A DNA stretch of 64,000 nt from Streptomyces sp. GS7 (lineage in GTDB: Bacteria > Actinomycetota > Actinomycetes > Streptomycetales > Streptomycetaceae). Below are positions 19,330 to 31,586 of the stretch, piece after piece. The stretch's first letter is position 1, and every line of letters begins with the position of its first letter. A model generated the notes under the pieces. That model saw nothing but the letters and a program-made list of their open reading frames with translations, did no database searches and was not told the origin of the DNA. The position numbers and the translations under genes were made by a program. The stretch is taken from the NCBI RefSeq assembly GCF_009834125.1, contig NZ_CP047146.1:4643501-4707500 (forward strand), in the 5' to 3' direction.

Positions 19330-19346
19330 GAACCGACAACAAGGCA

Positions 19347-19814
19347 ATGCCCCTGTCCGGCCCAGGGCTCAAGGAAGTGGAGGTAGACGACCTCCACTGC
19401 ACGCTGCTGCACGCCGTCGGCCTCAGCAACGTGGATAAGGCAGCCGTGGGCGCTCCCTGCGTCCTCACTTACGACCGGCCCGCGGTCGGCAACGTGGCCG
19501 TGGAGATCAGCGGCTGGCCAAGCCACCCCTTCAAGGAGATCGTGGAGACGCTCACGCAGGTGATGGAGCGGCGGTTCGGGCCGTTCAAGTCTGCGCAGAG
19601 CCGCTACCCGCACATCTCCCTCGCCTACACCACCAGCGGCGCCGAGGATATCGACGCGACCGACCTCAAGGCGGCTCTGGCCGCCATAGGCCAGCCACTT
19701 TCGGGGACGGTGCTTATGGACCGGTTGCATCTCGTCGAGCAGTGGCACGACGGGGCGCGCATCACGTGGACCCCCATCGCCGAGGTTGCTCTCACCGGGG
19801 AGGTGCCGGCATGA
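19347..19814 (+). CDS. 2H phosphoesterase (2'-5' RNA ligase/LigT-like), N-terminally short
   Basis: 155 residues. The two hallmark motifs are DLHCTLLHAV (HxT) and YPHISLAYT (HxS); these histidines catalyse 2',3'-cyclic or 2'-5' phosphodiester hydrolysis in the family. The first motif is only ~17 residues from the start, whereas relatives usually have 40-60 residues before it, so the N-terminus was probably lost at the direct repeat. The start ATG has only a weak AAGG upstream. The stop overlaps the next start (ATGA). Activity is uncertain because a core strand may be missing. Confidence 0.65.
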   Translation: MPLSGPGLKEVEVDDLHCTLLHAVGLSNVDKAAVGAPCVLTYDRPAVGNVAVEISGWPSHPFKEIVETLTQVMERRFGPFKSAQSRYPHISLAYTTSGAEDIDATDLKAALAAIGQPLSGTVLMDRLHLVEQWHDGARITWTPIAEVALTGEVPA

Positions 19815-20113
19815 CCTGGCCCGGCACCCGACCGATCCACGGTGACCGGGTCGTCGTCATCACCGGAAAGGGGACGATGGACTTCGTCGGCAACATCAAG
19901 ACAGTGGGCGTCCGGCGTGACGGCCACGGTTTTGTGGAGCCGACCTTGCCGGACGCCGACCCGCAGCAGCACCGCACGTTGGAAAACCTGACGACGAGAT
20001 TCGAGTACTGGATGTACTCCGGGGACAAGACGGTGTACCTGTCCCCGCCCTTGCGGGTCCGGGGGACACACCGGATCGAAGACGGATCGCTGGTCGTCGT
20101 CGCGGCGCCCTGA
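19811..20113 (+). CDS. Hypothetical small protein coupled to the 2H phosphoesterase gene
   Basis: 100 residues, starting MTWPGTRPIHGDRVVVITGKG and ending DGSLVVVAAP. No membrane segment or motif is recognised; alternating hydrophobic residues suggest a small beta-barrel fold. Its ATG overlaps the preceding stop (ATGA at 19811), so the pair is translationally coupled and likely works together. Codon use looks genuinely coding. Confidence 0.6.
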   Translation: MTWPGTRPIHGDRVVVITGKGTMDFVGNIKTVGVRRDGHGFVEPTLPDADPQQHRTLENLTTRFEYWMYSGDKTVYLSPPLRVRGTHRIEDGSLVVVAAP

Positions 20114-20234
20114 AAGAACGCCTACCTCAGTGACACGGGCAGGCGCTCTCACGGAAGAGCCCGTCATACGCGCTGTAGGGCCCTGGTCCTTTCGGATGCC
20201 GTAGCGTCAGGCCGAACGCGGCGATGGAGGCGGG

Positions 20235-20708
20235 ATGGCCACGGGGTGGGAGCAGCAGCACGAGGAGGTCCTCGGAGAGGGCCCTTGGGCCCGCGTGCAA
20301 CGACTGGCCCGGCAGCTGACGGAACGCAGAATCGGTTACTCCGCAGGCGACATGGACGCCTATGAGGCCGGTGAGCACACTCCTGAAGCAGCGGCCGAAC
20401 GGAGGCGCACCTGGCTGCCGGCCTCTCGACTGCTGGCGCTGGCTCTGTGGAGGGCAGCGCGCGACGCTGGCCTCCTTGTCGATGATGCCTTCACCGACGG
20501 GGTCTGCTGGGGTGTCACAGGCCGGCCAATCGGTTCCACAAGCACGCAAGCATTCAACGCGTTCACAAGGTCGAGGTCTTGCGAGGCTTCCGCCGGCTGG
20601 ATTCCGGGGGCGTACTGGGGTCTGTCCGGCGCTTCGGGAAGCGGAGCAGGAGTGCCGGCTGGTCTCTGCCGTGCAACGGTGCGCCTGCGCGCGTGCCGGG
20701 CTCGGTAG
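20235..20708 (+). CDS. Hypothetical protein upstream of the PKS operon
   Basis: 157 residues if read to the stop. The ATG at 20235 has GGAGGCGGG just upstream. Residues 1-110 look helical and plausible (WARVQRLARQLTERRIGYSAGD, RLLALALWRAARDAG); the last ~45 residues are Gly/Ser/Arg-rich and could be a frameshifted tail. No domain is recognised. It may be a decayed gene at the PKS boundary. Confidence 0.35.
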   Translation: MATGWEQQHEEVLGEGPWARVQRLARQLTERRIGYSAGDMDAYEAGEHTPEAAAERRRTWLPASRLLALALWRAARDAGLLVDDAFTDGVCWGVTGRPIGSTSTQAFNAFTRSRSCEASAGWIPGAYWGLSGASGSGAGVPAGLCRATVRLRACRAR

Positions 20709-20730
20709 ACGGTGGTGAAGGAATGGGTGT

Positions 20731-20934
20731 GTGGTGCTCACAGTCGTGGTTGAGGGCGGGCCCTTGGGGCTTGGGCGGGTCCAGCAGCTGGATATCGAGA
20801 TGCCCGTAGACCGGGTGGTGGTGGCCTATTACGGACGGCATGAGCATTTCGAGCTGACGGGCGAGAAGGCGCGGGTGGAGGGCCATGACGTGCCGGTCTT
20901 CCGCTGGAGCTACAGCACGGCCATCGCCGAGTAG
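20731..20934 (+). CDS. DUF5988-like small protein
   Basis: 67 residues: [24 protein letters not shown], then [19 protein letters not shown] and [14 protein letters not shown]. This matches my recollection of DUF5988, a short protein often encoded beside modular PKS and NRPS genes, of unknown function. GTG 20731 is preceded by GAAGGA. It lies 14 bp before the first PKS gene and is probably the first gene of that operon. Confidence 0.7.
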   Translation: MVLTVVVEGGPLGLGRVQQLDIEMPVDRVVVAYYGRHEHFELTGEKARVEGHDVPVFRWSYSTAIAE

Positions 20935-20948
20935 GCCAGGTGACGGGC

Positions 20949-23900
20949 ATGCCGGTTTCGCATGAGGTGCCGATCGCCATCGTCGGAATCGGTTGCCGTC
21001 TGCCTGGCGGCGTGCGGTCGCCTGAGGAATTCTGGCAACTGCTGTGTGATGAGAAGGACGCCCTGTGCGGGTTTCCCGACGACCGCGGCTGGGACCTGGT
21101 CAGGCTGTTCCATCCCGACCCCGACCACCGAGGCACCGTCCCCACACAACGTGGCGGATTCCTGGACCGCACAGGGGAGTTCGACGCCGGATTCTTCGGG
21201 ATACCCCCGCGCGAGGCGGTGGCCATGGACCCGCAGCAGCGGCTGATGCTGGAGGTCTCCTGGGAGGCGCTGGAGCGCGCGGAGATCGATCCAAGGTCGC
21301 TGCGCGGGACGGCTACCGGTGTGTTCACTGGGGTTATCTACGGGGAGTACGCGGCCGCCCGGCTCATGCGTGCCCCCGGCGGCATGGAGAAGTACGACGA
21401 GTTCTTCTACACGGGCACCGGCGGCAGTGTCGTCTCGGGACGGGTCGCCTACACGCTGGGCCTCCAGGGGCCCGCGATCTCGGTGGACACGGCTTGCTCG
21501 TCCTCGCTGGTGGCACTGCATCTCGCCTGCCAGGCGCTGCGCTCGGGCGACTGCGAACTCGCCCTCGTCGGCGGCGTCACCGTGCTGTCGACTCCCGGCG
21601 TCCTGCTGGAGCTCGGCAGACAGGGGGTGTTGACCGCGGACGAGCGCGTCAAGGCGTTCTCGGCCACGGCTGACGGTACGGCTCTCGGCGAGGGCGCGGG
21701 CGTCCTGGTCCTGGAGCGGCTGTCGGATGCGCGAAGCCGCGGGCGGCGGATCCTGGCCGTGGTCCGTTCTACCGCGGTCAACCAGGACGGTGCGAGCGAC
21801 GGACTGCGCGCTCCCAATGGCGTCGCGCAACGGCTCGTCATCCAGCGGGCGTTGGCCGCAGCCGGTCTCGCTCCTGGTGAGATCGACATGGTGGAGGCGC
21901 ACGGTACCGGGACCAGGCGAGGGGACGAGATCGAGGCGCGGGCGCTTCAGGAGGCGTATGGGCAGAACCGGACGGACGGGCAGCCGCTGTGGCTGGGGTC
22001 AGTCAAGCCGAACATCGGTCACACGCAGGCCGCTTCGGGCGTCACCGGTGTGATCAAGGCGGTGCTGGCGCTGCAGCACGGGGTGCTGCCGCGCACTCTG
22101 TACGTGGAGGAACCCACCCGCCGGGTGGACTGGTCGTCCGCCGCGGTGCGCGTGCTGGATCGGGCCCGTGCCTGGCCGGAAACCGGACGGCCCCGTCGGG
22201 CTGGTGTGTCGTCCTTCGGGATCAGCGGCACGAATGTCCACGCCATCCTCGAGCAGGCTCCGGCGCCGGTGTCCGAGGTTGCGTTCACGGCGCCCGGTGG
22301 CACACGGCCGATGGCCGTCGGGCGCTTTCCCTGGGTGGTCTCGGCCCGGTCGGACACCGCCCTGCGTGCCCAGGCCCAGCGGCTGCTGGACCACGTCGGC
22401 CAGGTCCCGGGGGTGGACGCAGCCGACATCGCCTTCTCTCTGGCCACCACACGTACCGCCTTCGAACACCGCGCCGTCGTCACCGGCCGGGACCGGGACG
22501 AACTGCTGTCCGGCACCCGGGCGCTGGCCGCTGGCAGACCCGCGGCGAGCCTGATCAGGGGCACGGCCAGTGCAGGCCCTGGCCCGCTGTTCCTCTTCCC
22601 CGGACAGGGCTCGCAGTGGACCGGCATGGCTGCGGAACTTCTCTCTTGCTCAACGGCCTTCCACCGGTACGTCGAAGAGTGGGACGCGGCCCTGGCCCCC
22701 TACGTCGACTGGTCGCTTCTCAATGTGCTGCGCGGTGCCGACGGCGCACCCTGGCTCGACAGGGTGGACGTCGTGCAGCCGGTGCTGTGCGCGGTGATGG
22801 TGTCGCTGGCCGGGCTGTGGCGGGACTACGGCGTGGAGCCGGCGGCCGTGTGCGGACACTCCCAGGGCGAGATCGCCGCCGCGTGTGTCGCGGGCGCGCT
22901 GTCGGTGCCGGATGCCGCGCGGGCCGTGGCGCTGCGCAGCAAGGCGCTGCTGGCACTCGCAGGTCGCGGGGCCATGCTCTCGGTCAACCTGGCCGAGGAG
23001 GAGGTCGTGCCGCAACTCGCCCCGTGGGAGGGCAGGTTGTCGCTTGCTGCCGTCAACGGTCCGGACAGTTCCGTGGTCTGCGGTGACCCGGACGCCGTCG
23101 ATGCCCTGGCCGACCGGTGCCGGGCGCATGGTGTGCGCGTGCACCGGATCGCCGTGGACTACGCATCGCACTCCTCCCAGGTCGCGGAGGTACGGGAGCG
23201 GATACTCGACGACCTGGATCCGCTGGAGCCGCGGCCGCCGCGCGTCCCCTTCTACTCCACCGTGTCCGCAGCGCCCTTGGGCACCACCGTGCTGGACGCC
23301 GCTTACTGGTACGAGAACCTGCGGCGCCCGGTTCGCTTCGAGCAGACCGTACGCAGGCAGCTGGACGACGGCTATCGCGTCTTCGTCGAGGTCAGTCCCC
23401 ACCCACTGCTCGCCGCGGGGATTCAGGACACCGCCGGCGCCGCGGGCGTTGACATCGCGGTACTTGGGACGCTGCACCGGGGCGAGGGCGGCGGCGCCCG
23501 GATGCTGACGGCGCTGGCCGAGGCATGGACGCACGGCGCGGAGGCGGATTTCAGCGCGGTGTTCGCCGGGACGGGGGCGCGCAGAACAGCACTGCCCACC
23601 TACGCCTTCCAGCGCACTTGTTACCTTCCCGATCCGCCGGAGCACCTCTCGGACGCGCGAGATCCGTCCGGCGCGACCGCTTCACCTGCCCCGACGCCAG
23701 ACGCGCTGCCAAAGGAGCAGGCACCACTGCTCGGACGGCTCGGCTCGGTGCCGGAACGGGAACGTGAGTTTGTGCTGCTGGGCCTCGTCCGGGAACACGT
23801 CGCCGCACTTCTCGGCTACGAGGACCCCGCAGACGTACCGCCTGGCCGCGCCTTCCGGGAGATCGGCCTCACCTCGGTCACCGGTGTCGCGTTGAGCCGT

Positions 23901-24119
23901 CGGCTGAGTACGGAGACCGGGCTGAGACTGCCGTCCGCCGCCGTGTACGAGCACCCCACTCCCACCGCTCTGGCCCGTTACCTGCAGGGGGAGCTGACCG
24001 GACCGAACGGGCAGGCGCCCGCCGGCCGGGCGCCGTCGCGGCCCGACTCGCTGGAAGCCATCGAGACGATGGACGAGGCGAGTCTGCTCCGGCTGGCCGG
24101 AGAAGAAGCAGACCCCTGA
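20949..24119 (+). CDS. Type I modular PKS, KS-AT(methylmalonyl)-ACP
   Basis: 1056 residues. KS (~10-430): [25 protein letters not shown] (C183), [12 protein letters not shown] (H318), [12 protein letters not shown] (~535-850): [27 protein letters not shown] and the YASH specificity motif ([10 protein letters not shown]), which predicts methylmalonyl-CoA. No reductive domain. ACP (~945-1030): GYEDPADV...[16 protein letters not shown], with LTS in place of the usual DSL. There is no loading module and no N-terminal docking coiled coil, so the starter must come in trans or by direct acylation of this KS. ATG 20949 is chosen because AGGTGA is 5 bp upstream; GTG 20940 is the alternative. Confidence 0.9.
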   Translation: MPVSHEVPIAIVGIGCRLPGGVRSPEEFWQLLCDEKDALCGFPDDRGWDLVRLFHPDPDHRGTVPTQRGGFLDRTGEFDAGFFGIPPREAVAMDPQQRLMLEVSWEALERAEIDPRSLRGTATGVFTGVIYGEYAAARLMRAPGGMEKYDEFFYTGTGGSVVSGRVAYTLGLQGPAISVDTACSSSLVALHLACQALRSGDCELALVGGVTVLSTPGVLLELGRQGVLTADERVKAFSATADGTALGEGAGVLVLERLSDARSRGRRILAVVRSTAVNQDGASDGLRAPNGVAQRLVIQRALAAAGLAPGEIDMVEAHGTGTRRGDEIEARALQEAYGQNRTDGQPLWLGSVKPNIGHTQAASGVTGVIKAVLALQHGVLPRTLYVEEPTRRVDWSSAAVRVLDRARAWPETGRPRRAGVSSFGISGTNVHAILEQAPAPVSEVAFTAPGGTRPMAVGRFPWVVSARSDTALRAQAQRLLDHVGQVPGVDAADIAFSLATTRTAFEHRAVVTGRDRDELLSGTRALAAGRPAASLIRGTASAGPGPLFLFPGQGSQWTGMAAELLSCSTAFHRYVEEWDAALAPYVDWSLLNVLRGADGAPWLDRVDVVQPVLCAVMVSLAGLWRDYGVEPAAVCGHSQGEIAAACVAGALSVPDAARAVALRSKALLALAGRGAMLSVNLAEEEVVPQLAPWEGRLSLAAVNGPDSSVVCGDPDAVDALADRCRAHGVRVHRIAVDYASHSSQVAEVRERILDDLDPLEPRPPRVPFYSTVSAAPLGTTVLDAAYWYENLRRPVRFEQTVRRQLDDGYRVFVEVSPHPLLAAGIQDTAGAAGVDIAVLGTLHRGEGGGARMLTALAEAWTHGAEADFSAVFAGTGARRTALPTYAFQRTCYLPDPPEHLSDARDPSGATASPAPTPDALPKEQAPLLGRLGSVPEREREFVLLGLVREHVAALLGYEDPADVPPGRAFREIGLTSVTGVALSRRLSTETGLRLPSAAVYEHPTPTALARYLQGELTGPNGQAPAGRAPSRPDSLEAIETMDEASLLRLAGEEADP

Positions 24120-24180
24120 TCTCTGGAACTTCCCCGACCCTGTCCGCCGAACGGATCCACTGCCGAAGGGGCAGCGCATC

Positions 24181-27100
24181 ATGGACGTGTCACGTGCACA
24201 GCTCACTTCCGCACTTCGCAGGTCCCTGCGGGAGAGCGAACGACTGCGGCGGCAGATCGAGGAACTGCAGCAGGCCGCACACGAGCCCATCGCCCTCGTC
24301 GGGATGGCCTGCCGCCTTCCCGGGGGCACGCGCACGCCCCACGACCTGTGGCGGCTCCTGCTGGAGGGGCGGGAGGTGCTCTCCGAATGGCCGGCCGGCC
24401 GAGGCTGGGACCGGGAGGCGCTCTACGACCTCGATCCCGACCGGGTGGGCACCGTGTACACGCGCAGCGGGGGTTTCTTGGACGACGCCGATGGCTTCGA
24501 CGCCGAGTTCTTCGGCATCTCCCCGCGCGAAGCCCTGGCGATGGACACCCAGCAGCGGCAGATCCTGGAAGTCACCTGGGAAGGTTTGGAGCAGGCCGGG
24601 ATCGACCCGAAGTCGCTGCACGGCAGCCGCACCGGAATCTACAACGGGGTCTCGTTCCAGGACTACGGTGCCCGGCTGATGGCGGCGCCGGAGGGACTCG
24701 ACGAGTTCGAGGGGTACTTCGTCAGCGGCAGTCAAAGCGCCGTCCTGTCGGGCCGGGTCGCCTATCAACTGGGCTTTGAGGGACCGGCGGTGACTGTGGA
24801 CACCGCCTGCTCCTCGTCGCTTGTGGCACTGCACCTCGCCTGCCAGGCACTGCGCTGGGGCGACTGCGAACTCGCCATCGCGGGTGGAGTGACCGTGATG
24901 TCGACGCCGGGCATTCTGCTGGAGTTCGCCAGGCAGCGCGGGCTGGCCCGGGACGGACGGCTCAAGGCGTTCTCCGCCGAGGCCGACGGCACCGTGTTCG
25001 GGGAGGGCGCGGCCGTCCTGGTCCTGGAGCGCCTGTCGCAAGCGCAGCGCCGCGGGCGGCGGATCCTGGCCGTGGTCCGCGCCACGGCGATCAACCAGGA
25101 CGGCGCCAGCAACGGGCTGACCGCACCCAGCGGGCCGGCTCAGCGCAAGGTCATCCGCCAGACGCTGACCGCCGCGGGGCTTGAGAGCGCGGATGTGGAC
25201 GCCATGGAGGCGCACGGCACCGGCACCCGGCTCGGCGACCCGATCGAAGCCCAGGCCATCCTGGACACCTATGGACAGGGCCGGCCCGCAGACCGGCCGT
25301 TGTGGCTCGGATCCCTGAAGCCGAACATCGGGCACGCGCAGTGTGCGGCGGGCGCGGCCGGTGTGATCAAGATGGTGCTCGCGATGCGGCACGGCCTGCT
25401 GCCACGCACGCTCCAGGTGACCGAACCCACCCCGCACGCCAACTGGTCGTCCGGAGCAGTCAAGCTCCTCACCGAGCAGCAGTCCTGGCCCATCACCGGC
25501 AGGCCGCGCCGGGCCGCGGTGTCCTCCTTCGGGGCCAGCGGCACCAACGCGCACGCCATCATCGAACAGGCGCCGCCGGAAGGCGGTCCTCCGGGATCCG
25601 GCACACCGGCCGACTCACGCCAGGCGGCGCTCGTACGGGTGCCCTGGGTGCTGTCGGCGCGCACGGAGGCCGCCCTGTGCTCCCAAGGCGCCCGCCTGTA
25701 CACATACGTTGCTTCCGCGGAGCCCGCGCCGGACCCGCACGACGTGGGACTGACACTGGCGACCGCCCGTACGGCCTTCGAGCACCGCGCGGTCGTGACA
25801 GGCTCGGACCGGGAAGCGTTGCTCAGGGGACTGCGAGCCCTGGCCGCCGGAGAGGAGGCGACGAACCTCGTCCGCGGCGTGTGCGCCGAGGGCTCCGTGG
25901 GTCGGCTCGCGGTCCTGTTCACAGGGCAGGGCAGCCAGCGCCCGGGCATGGGGCGTGAACTCGCTGCCTTCTTCCCGGAGTTCTCCTCCGCACTGGACGA
26001 GGTGTGCGCCGAGTTCGACCGCGTGCTCGAACGACCACTGCGCGAGGTGCTCTTCGCTCCCCCGGAATCCGCGTCCGCTGGCCTGCTGCACCGTACCGGA
26101 TGGGCTCAACCCGCCCTGTTCGCCTTCGAAGTGGCGCTGTACCGGCACTTCGCGCACTGGGGTGTACGGCCGGACTTCCTCATCGGCCACTCCGTGGGCG
26201 AGCTGACCGCGGCGCATGCGTCAGGGATCCTCTCCCTGCCGGACGCCGTACATCTGGTCGCCGCGCGAGCCCGACTGATGCAAGCCCTGCCGGGCAACGG
26301 GGCGATGTACGCGCTGGAAGCGAGCGAGGCCGAGGTACTCGCCCTGATCGAGGGGTTCGAGGACAGCGTCTCGATCGCCGCGGTCAACGGGCCCCGGTCG
26401 GTGGTGATTTCCGGGGACGGAACCGCAACGGCCCGCATCGCCGCCCACCTGTCGCAACAGGGCGGCAGGACAAACCAGCTGACGGTCAGTCATGCCTTCC
26501 ACTCGCCGCTGATGGAAGGCATGCTGGAGGAATTCCGGAAGGCCGCCGCGGCCGTGGACTACCGGCCCGGGCGCATTCCTGTTGTGGCCAACCTGACGGG
26601 ACGTCTGGCGGACGGCGTGGAACTGCGCTGCGCCGACTACTGGGTGCACCATGTCCGCGAAGCCGTCCGGTTCGCTGACGGCATCCGCCGACTGGATTCC
26701 CAGGGGGTGACCACCTATCTGGAACTGGGTCCCGACGCCGCGCTGACGGCCATGGTGCCCTCATCCGTCTCCGGCAAGCCGCTGCTGCTCGCCGCGCAGC
26801 GCCGCAACCGCACGGAGACCGATGCCTGCGCGGCCGCTCTCGCCGGGCTCCACGCCCACGGGATCCCGGTGGACTGGAAGGCCGTCTACAGCGGTACCGG
26901 GGCACGCCTGGTGGACCTGCCCACCTACCCCTTCCAGCACCAGAAGTTCTGGCTGAACCCGCACCCGCCGGCCAAGGACCCCTCGGCGCTCGGGCTCGAA
27001 TCCCCCGACCATCCGTTCCTGGGCGCCATCACGGAACTCGCGGACTCACAGGGATACCTGTGCTCGGGCCGCCTGTCCCGCCAGGCCCACCCCTGGCTCG

Positions 27101-29676
27101 CCGACCACGCGGTGCACGACGTCGTGGTCGTACCCGCCACCGGGATCGTGGAGTGCGTCGCCCGCGCCGGACAGGAGGCAGGCTGCCCACACGTGGCAGA
27201 GCTGACCCTCCAGGCCCCGCTGCTCCTGCCGGACCAGCGAAGCGTGCGGCTGCAGGTGTCCGTGGACGACGCCGATGCCGCAGGCAGCCGCCAGTTCCGG
27301 GTGTACTCCCGGGACGAAGACGCAGGGTGGATCCTCCACGCCTCCGGAACGCTCACCTCGGCGGCCGCCGTACGGACCGTCGCCGAGGCCGCCTGGCCGC
27401 CCCCCGGAGCCGAGGAGCACGATCCCGCCGAGTTGTACGCACGGATCGCGGACCGGGGCTATCAGTACGGGCCCGCCTTCCGCGGCGTACGCACCCTGTG
27501 GCGGCGCGGCGACGAGCTGTTCGCCGAAGTCGCGCTCGCCCCGGAACAGGAGCGCGAAGCGGCCCGCTACCGGGTCCACCCGGCGCTGCTCGACGCCGCC
27601 CTGCAGCCGTCGGTCCTGCTCCGGCGGGACCCGGACGGAGCACAGCTGCCCTTCGCCCTCACCGGCATCGAACTGCACGCTCGCGCTGCCTCGCGGCTTC
27701 GGGTGCGCATCGCCTCCACCTCCCCCGGCGCGTTCTCCGTCGAGGCCATGAACGAGGCGGGCCAACCCGTCGCCTGCATCGAGGCGTTGACGACCCGCCC
27801 GGTGGCCGCCGACCAGTTGCGGGCCGCCGCCGGGATGCACAGCACATCCCTGTTCCGGGTGGAGTGGACCGAGCCGACGCCTCCCGCGCCGCCGAGGCAG
27901 GCCGGCCCCGTCACGGTCCTGGGCGACCCCAGCCAGAACCTCGCCCTGGCACTGACCGCGGCGGGCATACCGACGGACACCCTCGACGGGCTGCCGCAGC
28001 TGCGCGCAGCCCTCGACAAGGGAGCACCGGCGCCCCGGACCGTGCTCGCCTGCCTGGATGGCCCCGGTGCCGACGACAGCTCCCGGGACCCGGTTCAGCA
28101 GGCGCATGCCGCTGCATCGAGGACGCTCACCCTCGTGCAGTCCTGGCTGGCCGACCCGCGCCTCGACGCCACCCAGCTCGTCCTGGTGACCCACGGGGCC
28201 CTCACCACGGGGCCCGCCACCGACCTCACGGCCCCTGCGCTGACCACAGCCCGAGGGCTGGTGCGCACGGCCCAGACGGAGAACCCCGGCCGCTTCGTCC
28301 TGCTCGATCTCGACGACAACCCGCCGCCCACGGCCCTCGCCGCGGCACTCGGCTTCGCCACCGCAGAAGACCAACTCGCCCTGCGGGACGGGAAAGTACT
28401 GGCTCCGCGGCTGGCGCGCGCGCACGCCGCCCGGGATGCCTCGCACACTCTGCCGCACCGCAACGGCACCGCCTTGATCACCGGCGGCACCGGGGGCCTG
28501 GGCGCCGCCGTCGCCCGGCACCTGGCCACAACCCACGGGGTACGGCATCTTCTGCTGGTCTCACGGCGCGGACCGCAGGCGCCGGGTGCCGAGCGTCTAC
28601 GGGCCGAACTGACCGCCGCGGGAGCCGAGGCGACGATCGCGGCCTGCGACGTGGCCGACCGCGACGCGCTGGCACGCCTGCTGTCCGACATCCCCGCCGC
28701 ACATCCCCTGGCCTGCGTCGTCCACACCGCCGGCGTCCTGGACGACGGAGTACTGGGCACCTTGACCGACGAGCGGATCGAGAGGGTCCTGCGTCCCAAG
28801 GCTGACGCAGCCTGGCACCTGCATGAGCTCACCAGCGGACACGACCTGTCGGCGTTCGTGCTGTTCTCCTCCTTCGCCGCACTGTCGGGGAGCCCGGGCC
28901 AGGCCAACTACTCGGCGGCCAACGCCTTCCTGGAAGCACTCGCCGTCCACCGCAGGGCACGTGGACTGGCCGCGACAGCACTGGCCTGGGGACCGTGGGC
29001 CGGGGAAGAAGGCATGGCCGCCCGGCTTGCCGCGGCGGATCGCGCACGCATGGAACGCGCCGGGATACTCCCCCTCGCCCACGGCCCGGCACTGGACCTG
29101 TTCGACGCCGCACTCACCGCCGACGAAGCCGTCCTCGCGCCCATCCACCTCGACACGCAAGCGCTACGAACCCGGGAGCCCAAGGACGTGCCGCCTCTGC
29201 TGCGCGCCCTGGCCACGCCCAGGACACACCCCACGGAACGTACCCAGGAAAGGGGCGGCCCCGCCCTGCCTCCGCTGGCAGCACTTCCGCCGGACCTGCG
29301 CGAGCAGACGGTCCTGGAGCATGTCCGGGCCGAAGTCGCCTCCGCACTGGGATACACGAACCCTCAAGCGGTGGCGGACGACCGTCTCTTCACCGACCTG
29401 GGCATCGACTCCCTCACCGCCATCGAACTACGCAACCAGCTGTCCACCGCCACCGGCCTCAAGCTGCCCGCCACCCTGCTATTCGACCACGCCACCGTCG
29501 GCTCACTGACCGTCGCCCTGTGCACAGAACTGGCCCGGACAGGCTGCTCCCCGGCAAACGGTCCCAGCGACGGCGCCCTGCCCGAGACGCGGATGCCCGA
29601 CGCAGAACAGGACATCCAGACACTGGACGCCGACGGGCTGATCCGGCTGGCACTTGGAGACGACACGACCCCGTGA
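24181..29676 (+). CDS. Type I modular PKS, KS-AT(malonyl)-DH-KR-ACP
   Basis: 1831 residues. An N-terminal docking coiled coil ([22 protein letters not shown]) precedes KS (~37-460; C210 in [27 protein letters not shown]). AT (~575-870): [24 protein letters not shown] and HAFHSPLME, predicting malonyl-CoA. DH (~930-1200): [17 protein letters not shown] with H976, but the motif Gly is Asp (D980); DAALQPS is present. KR (~1420-1600): [15 protein letters not shown] motif in AGVLDDGVL (B-type stereochemistry), [25 protein letters not shown]. One module that would give a hydroxyl or, if DH works, a double bond. It acts after the KS-AT-ACP protein. Confidence 0.92.
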   Translation: MDVSRAQLTSALRRSLRESERLRRQIEELQQAAHEPIALVGMACRLPGGTRTPHDLWRLLLEGREVLSEWPAGRGWDREALYDLDPDRVGTVYTRSGGFLDDADGFDAEFFGISPREALAMDTQQRQILEVTWEGLEQAGIDPKSLHGSRTGIYNGVSFQDYGARLMAAPEGLDEFEGYFVSGSQSAVLSGRVAYQLGFEGPAVTVDTACSSSLVALHLACQALRWGDCELAIAGGVTVMSTPGILLEFARQRGLARDGRLKAFSAEADGTVFGEGAAVLVLERLSQAQRRGRRILAVVRATAINQDGASNGLTAPSGPAQRKVIRQTLTAAGLESADVDAMEAHGTGTRLGDPIEAQAILDTYGQGRPADRPLWLGSLKPNIGHAQCAAGAAGVIKMVLAMRHGLLPRTLQVTEPTPHANWSSGAVKLLTEQQSWPITGRPRRAAVSSFGASGTNAHAIIEQAPPEGGPPGSGTPADSRQAALVRVPWVLSARTEAALCSQGARLYTYVASAEPAPDPHDVGLTLATARTAFEHRAVVTGSDREALLRGLRALAAGEEATNLVRGVCAEGSVGRLAVLFTGQGSQRPGMGRELAAFFPEFSSALDEVCAEFDRVLERPLREVLFAPPESASAGLLHRTGWAQPALFAFEVALYRHFAHWGVRPDFLIGHSVGELTAAHASGILSLPDAVHLVAARARLMQALPGNGAMYALEASEAEVLALIEGFEDSVSIAAVNGPRSVVISGDGTATARIAAHLSQQGGRTNQLTVSHAFHSPLMEGMLEEFRKAAAAVDYRPGRIPVVANLTGRLADGVELRCADYWVHHVREAVRFADGIRRLDSQGVTTYLELGPDAALTAMVPSSVSGKPLLLAAQRRNRTETDACAAALAGLHAHGIPVDWKAVYSGTGARLVDLPTYPFQHQKFWLNPHPPAKDPSALGLESPDHPFLGAITELADSQGYLCSGRLSRQAHPWLADHAVHDVVVVPATGIVECVARAGQEAGCPHVAELTLQAPLLLPDQRSVRLQVSVDDADAAGSRQFRVYSRDEDAGWILHASGTLTSAAAVRTVAEAAWPPPGAEEHDPAELYARIADRGYQYGPAFRGVRTLWRRGDELFAEVALAPEQEREAARYRVHPALLDAALQPSVLLRRDPDGAQLPFALTGIELHARAASRLRVRIASTSPGAFSVEAMNEAGQPVACIEALTTRPVAADQLRAAAGMHSTSLFRVEWTEPTPPAPPRQAGPVTVLGDPSQNLALALTAAGIPTDTLDGLPQLRAALDKGAPAPRTVLACLDGPGADDSSRDPVQQAHAAASRTLTLVQSWLADPRLDATQLVLVTHGALTTGPATDLTAPALTTARGLVRTAQTENPGRFVLLDLDDNPPPTALAAALGFATAEDQLALRDGKVLAPRLARAHAARDASHTLPHRNGTALITGGTGGLGAAVARHLATTHGVRHLLLVSRRGPQAPGAERLRAELTAAGAEATIAACDVADRDALARLLSDIPAAHPLACVVHTAGVLDDGVLGTLTDERIERVLRPKADAAWHLHELTSGHDLSAFVLFSSFAALSGSPGQANYSAANAFLEALAVHRRARGLAATALAWGPWAGEEGMAARLAAADRARMERAGILPLAHGPALDLFDAALTADEAVLAPIHLDTQALRTREPKDVPPLLRALATPRTHPTERTQERGGPALPPLAALPPDLREQTVLEHVRAEVASALGYTNPQAVADDRLFTDLGIDSLTAIELRNQLSTATGLKLPATLLFDHATVGSLTVALCTELARTGCSPANGPSDGALPETRMPDAEQDIQTLDADGLIRLALGDDTTP

Positions 29677-29729
29677 GCCGAGCTCCGAGCCGTGCCCGCG
29701 GCCGGAGGTACGGACAGGAGAGGAAGGCC

Positions 29730-31586
29730 ATGTCCGACGACCGCACCGCAAAGCTCGTCGAGGCCCTGCGAGCCGCGCTGACGGAAAACACCCGCCTGCG
29801 GCAGGCGAATTCACTGAACGAAGAACCCGTCGCGATCGTCGGCACGGCCTGCCGCTACCCCGGTGCGGACAGTGCCGAGGCACTGTGGCGGCTTGTGGCC
29901 TCCGGAGGCGACTCAGTCCGCGGCTTCCCCACCGACCGGGGCTGGCCGGCCCGGCGCGCCACCGCAGGAAGCGGACTGCCACACGTGACCCAGGGCGGAT
30001 TCCTCGACGGAGTACCGGACTTCGACGCCGACTTCTTCGGCATCCCGCCCGCCGAGGCACTGGCGATGGACCCGCAGCAGCGCCTGCTGCTGGAGACCGC
30101 CTGGGAAGCAATCGAACACGCCTGCCTCGACCCGCATGCCCTGCGCGGCAGCAACACCGGGGTCTTCCTCGGCGCCATGTACCACGACTACCAGGACCTG
30201 CTGGCCCGGGCGGCACCCGACGACGGGGACGTACTGGGCTACCTGTTCGCGGGAAATGCCAACAGCGTGGCATCCGGGCGGGTCGCCTACCACCTGGGCC
30301 TCGACGGGCCTGCGTTCACCGTGGACACCGCCTGCTCCTCGGCGCTCACCGCCGTCCACCTCGCCTGCCGGGCGCTGCGCCAGGGGGAGTGCGCCATGGC
30401 GCTAGCGGGCGGGGTGGCCGTGATGTCCACGCCGCACGCCTTCGGCGAGGTCGGACACTCCTACGGCCTGGCCGCGGACGGCCGCTGCAAGTCCTTCGCG
30501 GCTGCGGCCGACGGACCGGGCCTGGGAGAAGGCGTGGGGCTGCTCGTCCTGGAGCGGCTGTCGGACGCCCGACGCGGCGCCCATCCGGTCCTCGCGGTGA
30601 TCCGGGGCAGTGCCATGAACCAGGACGGTGCCCGCAACGCCATGATCACCCCGAACGGGCAGGCCCGCGAACGCGTGATACGTCAGGCGCTGAAGGCAGC
30701 CGGCCTAAAGCCCTCGGAAGTGGACGCGGTGGAGGGCAACGGCACGGGCGCGCTCCTGGACGACCCCTACGAAGCGGAGGCCGTCCTCGCGGTGTACGGG
30801 CGGCACCGTCCCGCCGACGGGCCGCTGTGGCTGGGCTCGGTGAAGTCGAACATCGGCCATGCCCAGGCGGCCGGAGGCATCGCGGCCGTCGTCAAGATGG
30901 TGATGGCCATGCGGCACGGCACCCTGCCGCGCACCCTGCACGTCGACAAGCCGACCCCGCACGTCGACTGGACCACCGGCGCGGTACAACTCCTCACCGA
31001 AGCCCGCGACTGGCCACGCACCGGACACCCACGCCGCTGCGGAGTCTCCTCCTTCGGACTCAGCCACACCAACGTCCACCTCGTCCTCGAAGAACCCCCG
31101 CCCGAGACAACCGATCCCCCCGCGCACCCAGACGAACCGGCCGACTCCACCGCCGTACTGCCATGGGTTCTCTCAGCCCGCACCCCCGCCGCGCTACAGG
31201 CCCAGGCAGCCCGGCTGCGCGCCTGGCTGGAGGAGTTCCCGGATCTCCATACGGCCGATGTGAGCCTTTCCCTCGCAACGACACGGGCCGCCTTCACCGA
31301 GGAGCGAGCCGTACTGCTGGGTACCGACCGCGCCGGGTTCCTCGCCGGGCTGCGGGCCCTGGCCGAGGGCGGCCTGCCCGGACGGGTGGCGGACTGCACG
31401 GGCAGCCGGGGCACACCGGACACAGCCCACGCCCACGACCTGGCGCGGAGGTGGCTGAAGGGCGAACGCATCGACTGGGGGCCGGTGTTCGCAGGCACCG
31501 AAGCGCGCGGCGTCTCCCTGCCGACGTACGCATTCCAACGCCGACGCTACTGGCCCGAGACCACCCGCCAAGGCCCAACCCCATGA
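29730..31586 (+). CDS. AT-less, ACP-less ketosynthase protein with H-to-N active site
   Basis: 618 residues. A docking helix ([18 protein letters not shown]) leads into a KS with C202 in [10 protein letters not shown] and H377 in SNIGHAQ, but the conserved EAHGTGT is EGNGTGA, so the catalytic His is Asn (N337). After the KS-AT linker ([14 protein letters not shown]...[13 protein letters not shown]) the whole AT is absent and the text jumps to the post-AT linker ([12 protein letters not shown]...[12 protein letters not shown]). There is no ACP. Loss of this His marks non-elongating KS0 domains, best known in trans-AT PKSs. Start ATG 29730 follows AGGAGAGGAAGG. It may hand over, cyclise or release the chain together with the coupled thioesterase (inference). 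Confidence 0.85.
   Translation: MSDDRTAKLVEALRAALTENTRLRQANSLNEEPVAIVGTACRYPGADSAEALWRLVASGGDSVRGFPTDRGWPARRATAGSGLPHVTQGGFLDGVPDFDADFFGIPPAEALAMDPQQRLLLETAWEAIEHACLDPHALRGSNTGVFLGAMYHDYQDLLARAAPDDGDVLGYLFAGNANSVASGRVAYHLGLDGPAFTVDTACSSALTAVHLACRALRQGECAMALAGGVAVMSTPHAFGEVGHSYGLAADGRCKSFAAAADGPGLGEGVGLLVLERLSDARRGAHPVLAVIRGSAMNQDGARNAMITPNGQARERVIRQALKAAGLKPSEVDAVEGNGTGALLDDPYEAEAVLAVYGRHRPADGPLWLGSVKSNIGHAQAAGGIAAVVKMVMAMRHGTLPRTLHVDKPTPHVDWTTGAVQLLTEARDWPRTGHPRRCGVSSFGLSHTNVHLVLEEPPPETTDPPAHPDEPADSTAVLPWVLSARTPAALQAQAARLRAWLEEFPDLHTADVSLSLATTRAAFTEERAVLLGTDRAGFLAGLRALAEGGLPGRVADCTGSRGTPDTAHAHDLARRWLKGERIDWGPVFAGTEARGVSLPTYAFQRRRYWPETTRQGPTP

Noticed and set aside
24190..25554. Long antisense frames through the PKS genes
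   Set aside because: Composition is that of reverse-complement GC-rich codons (Arg/Gly/Ala-rich); the sense strand encodes intact PKS domains.
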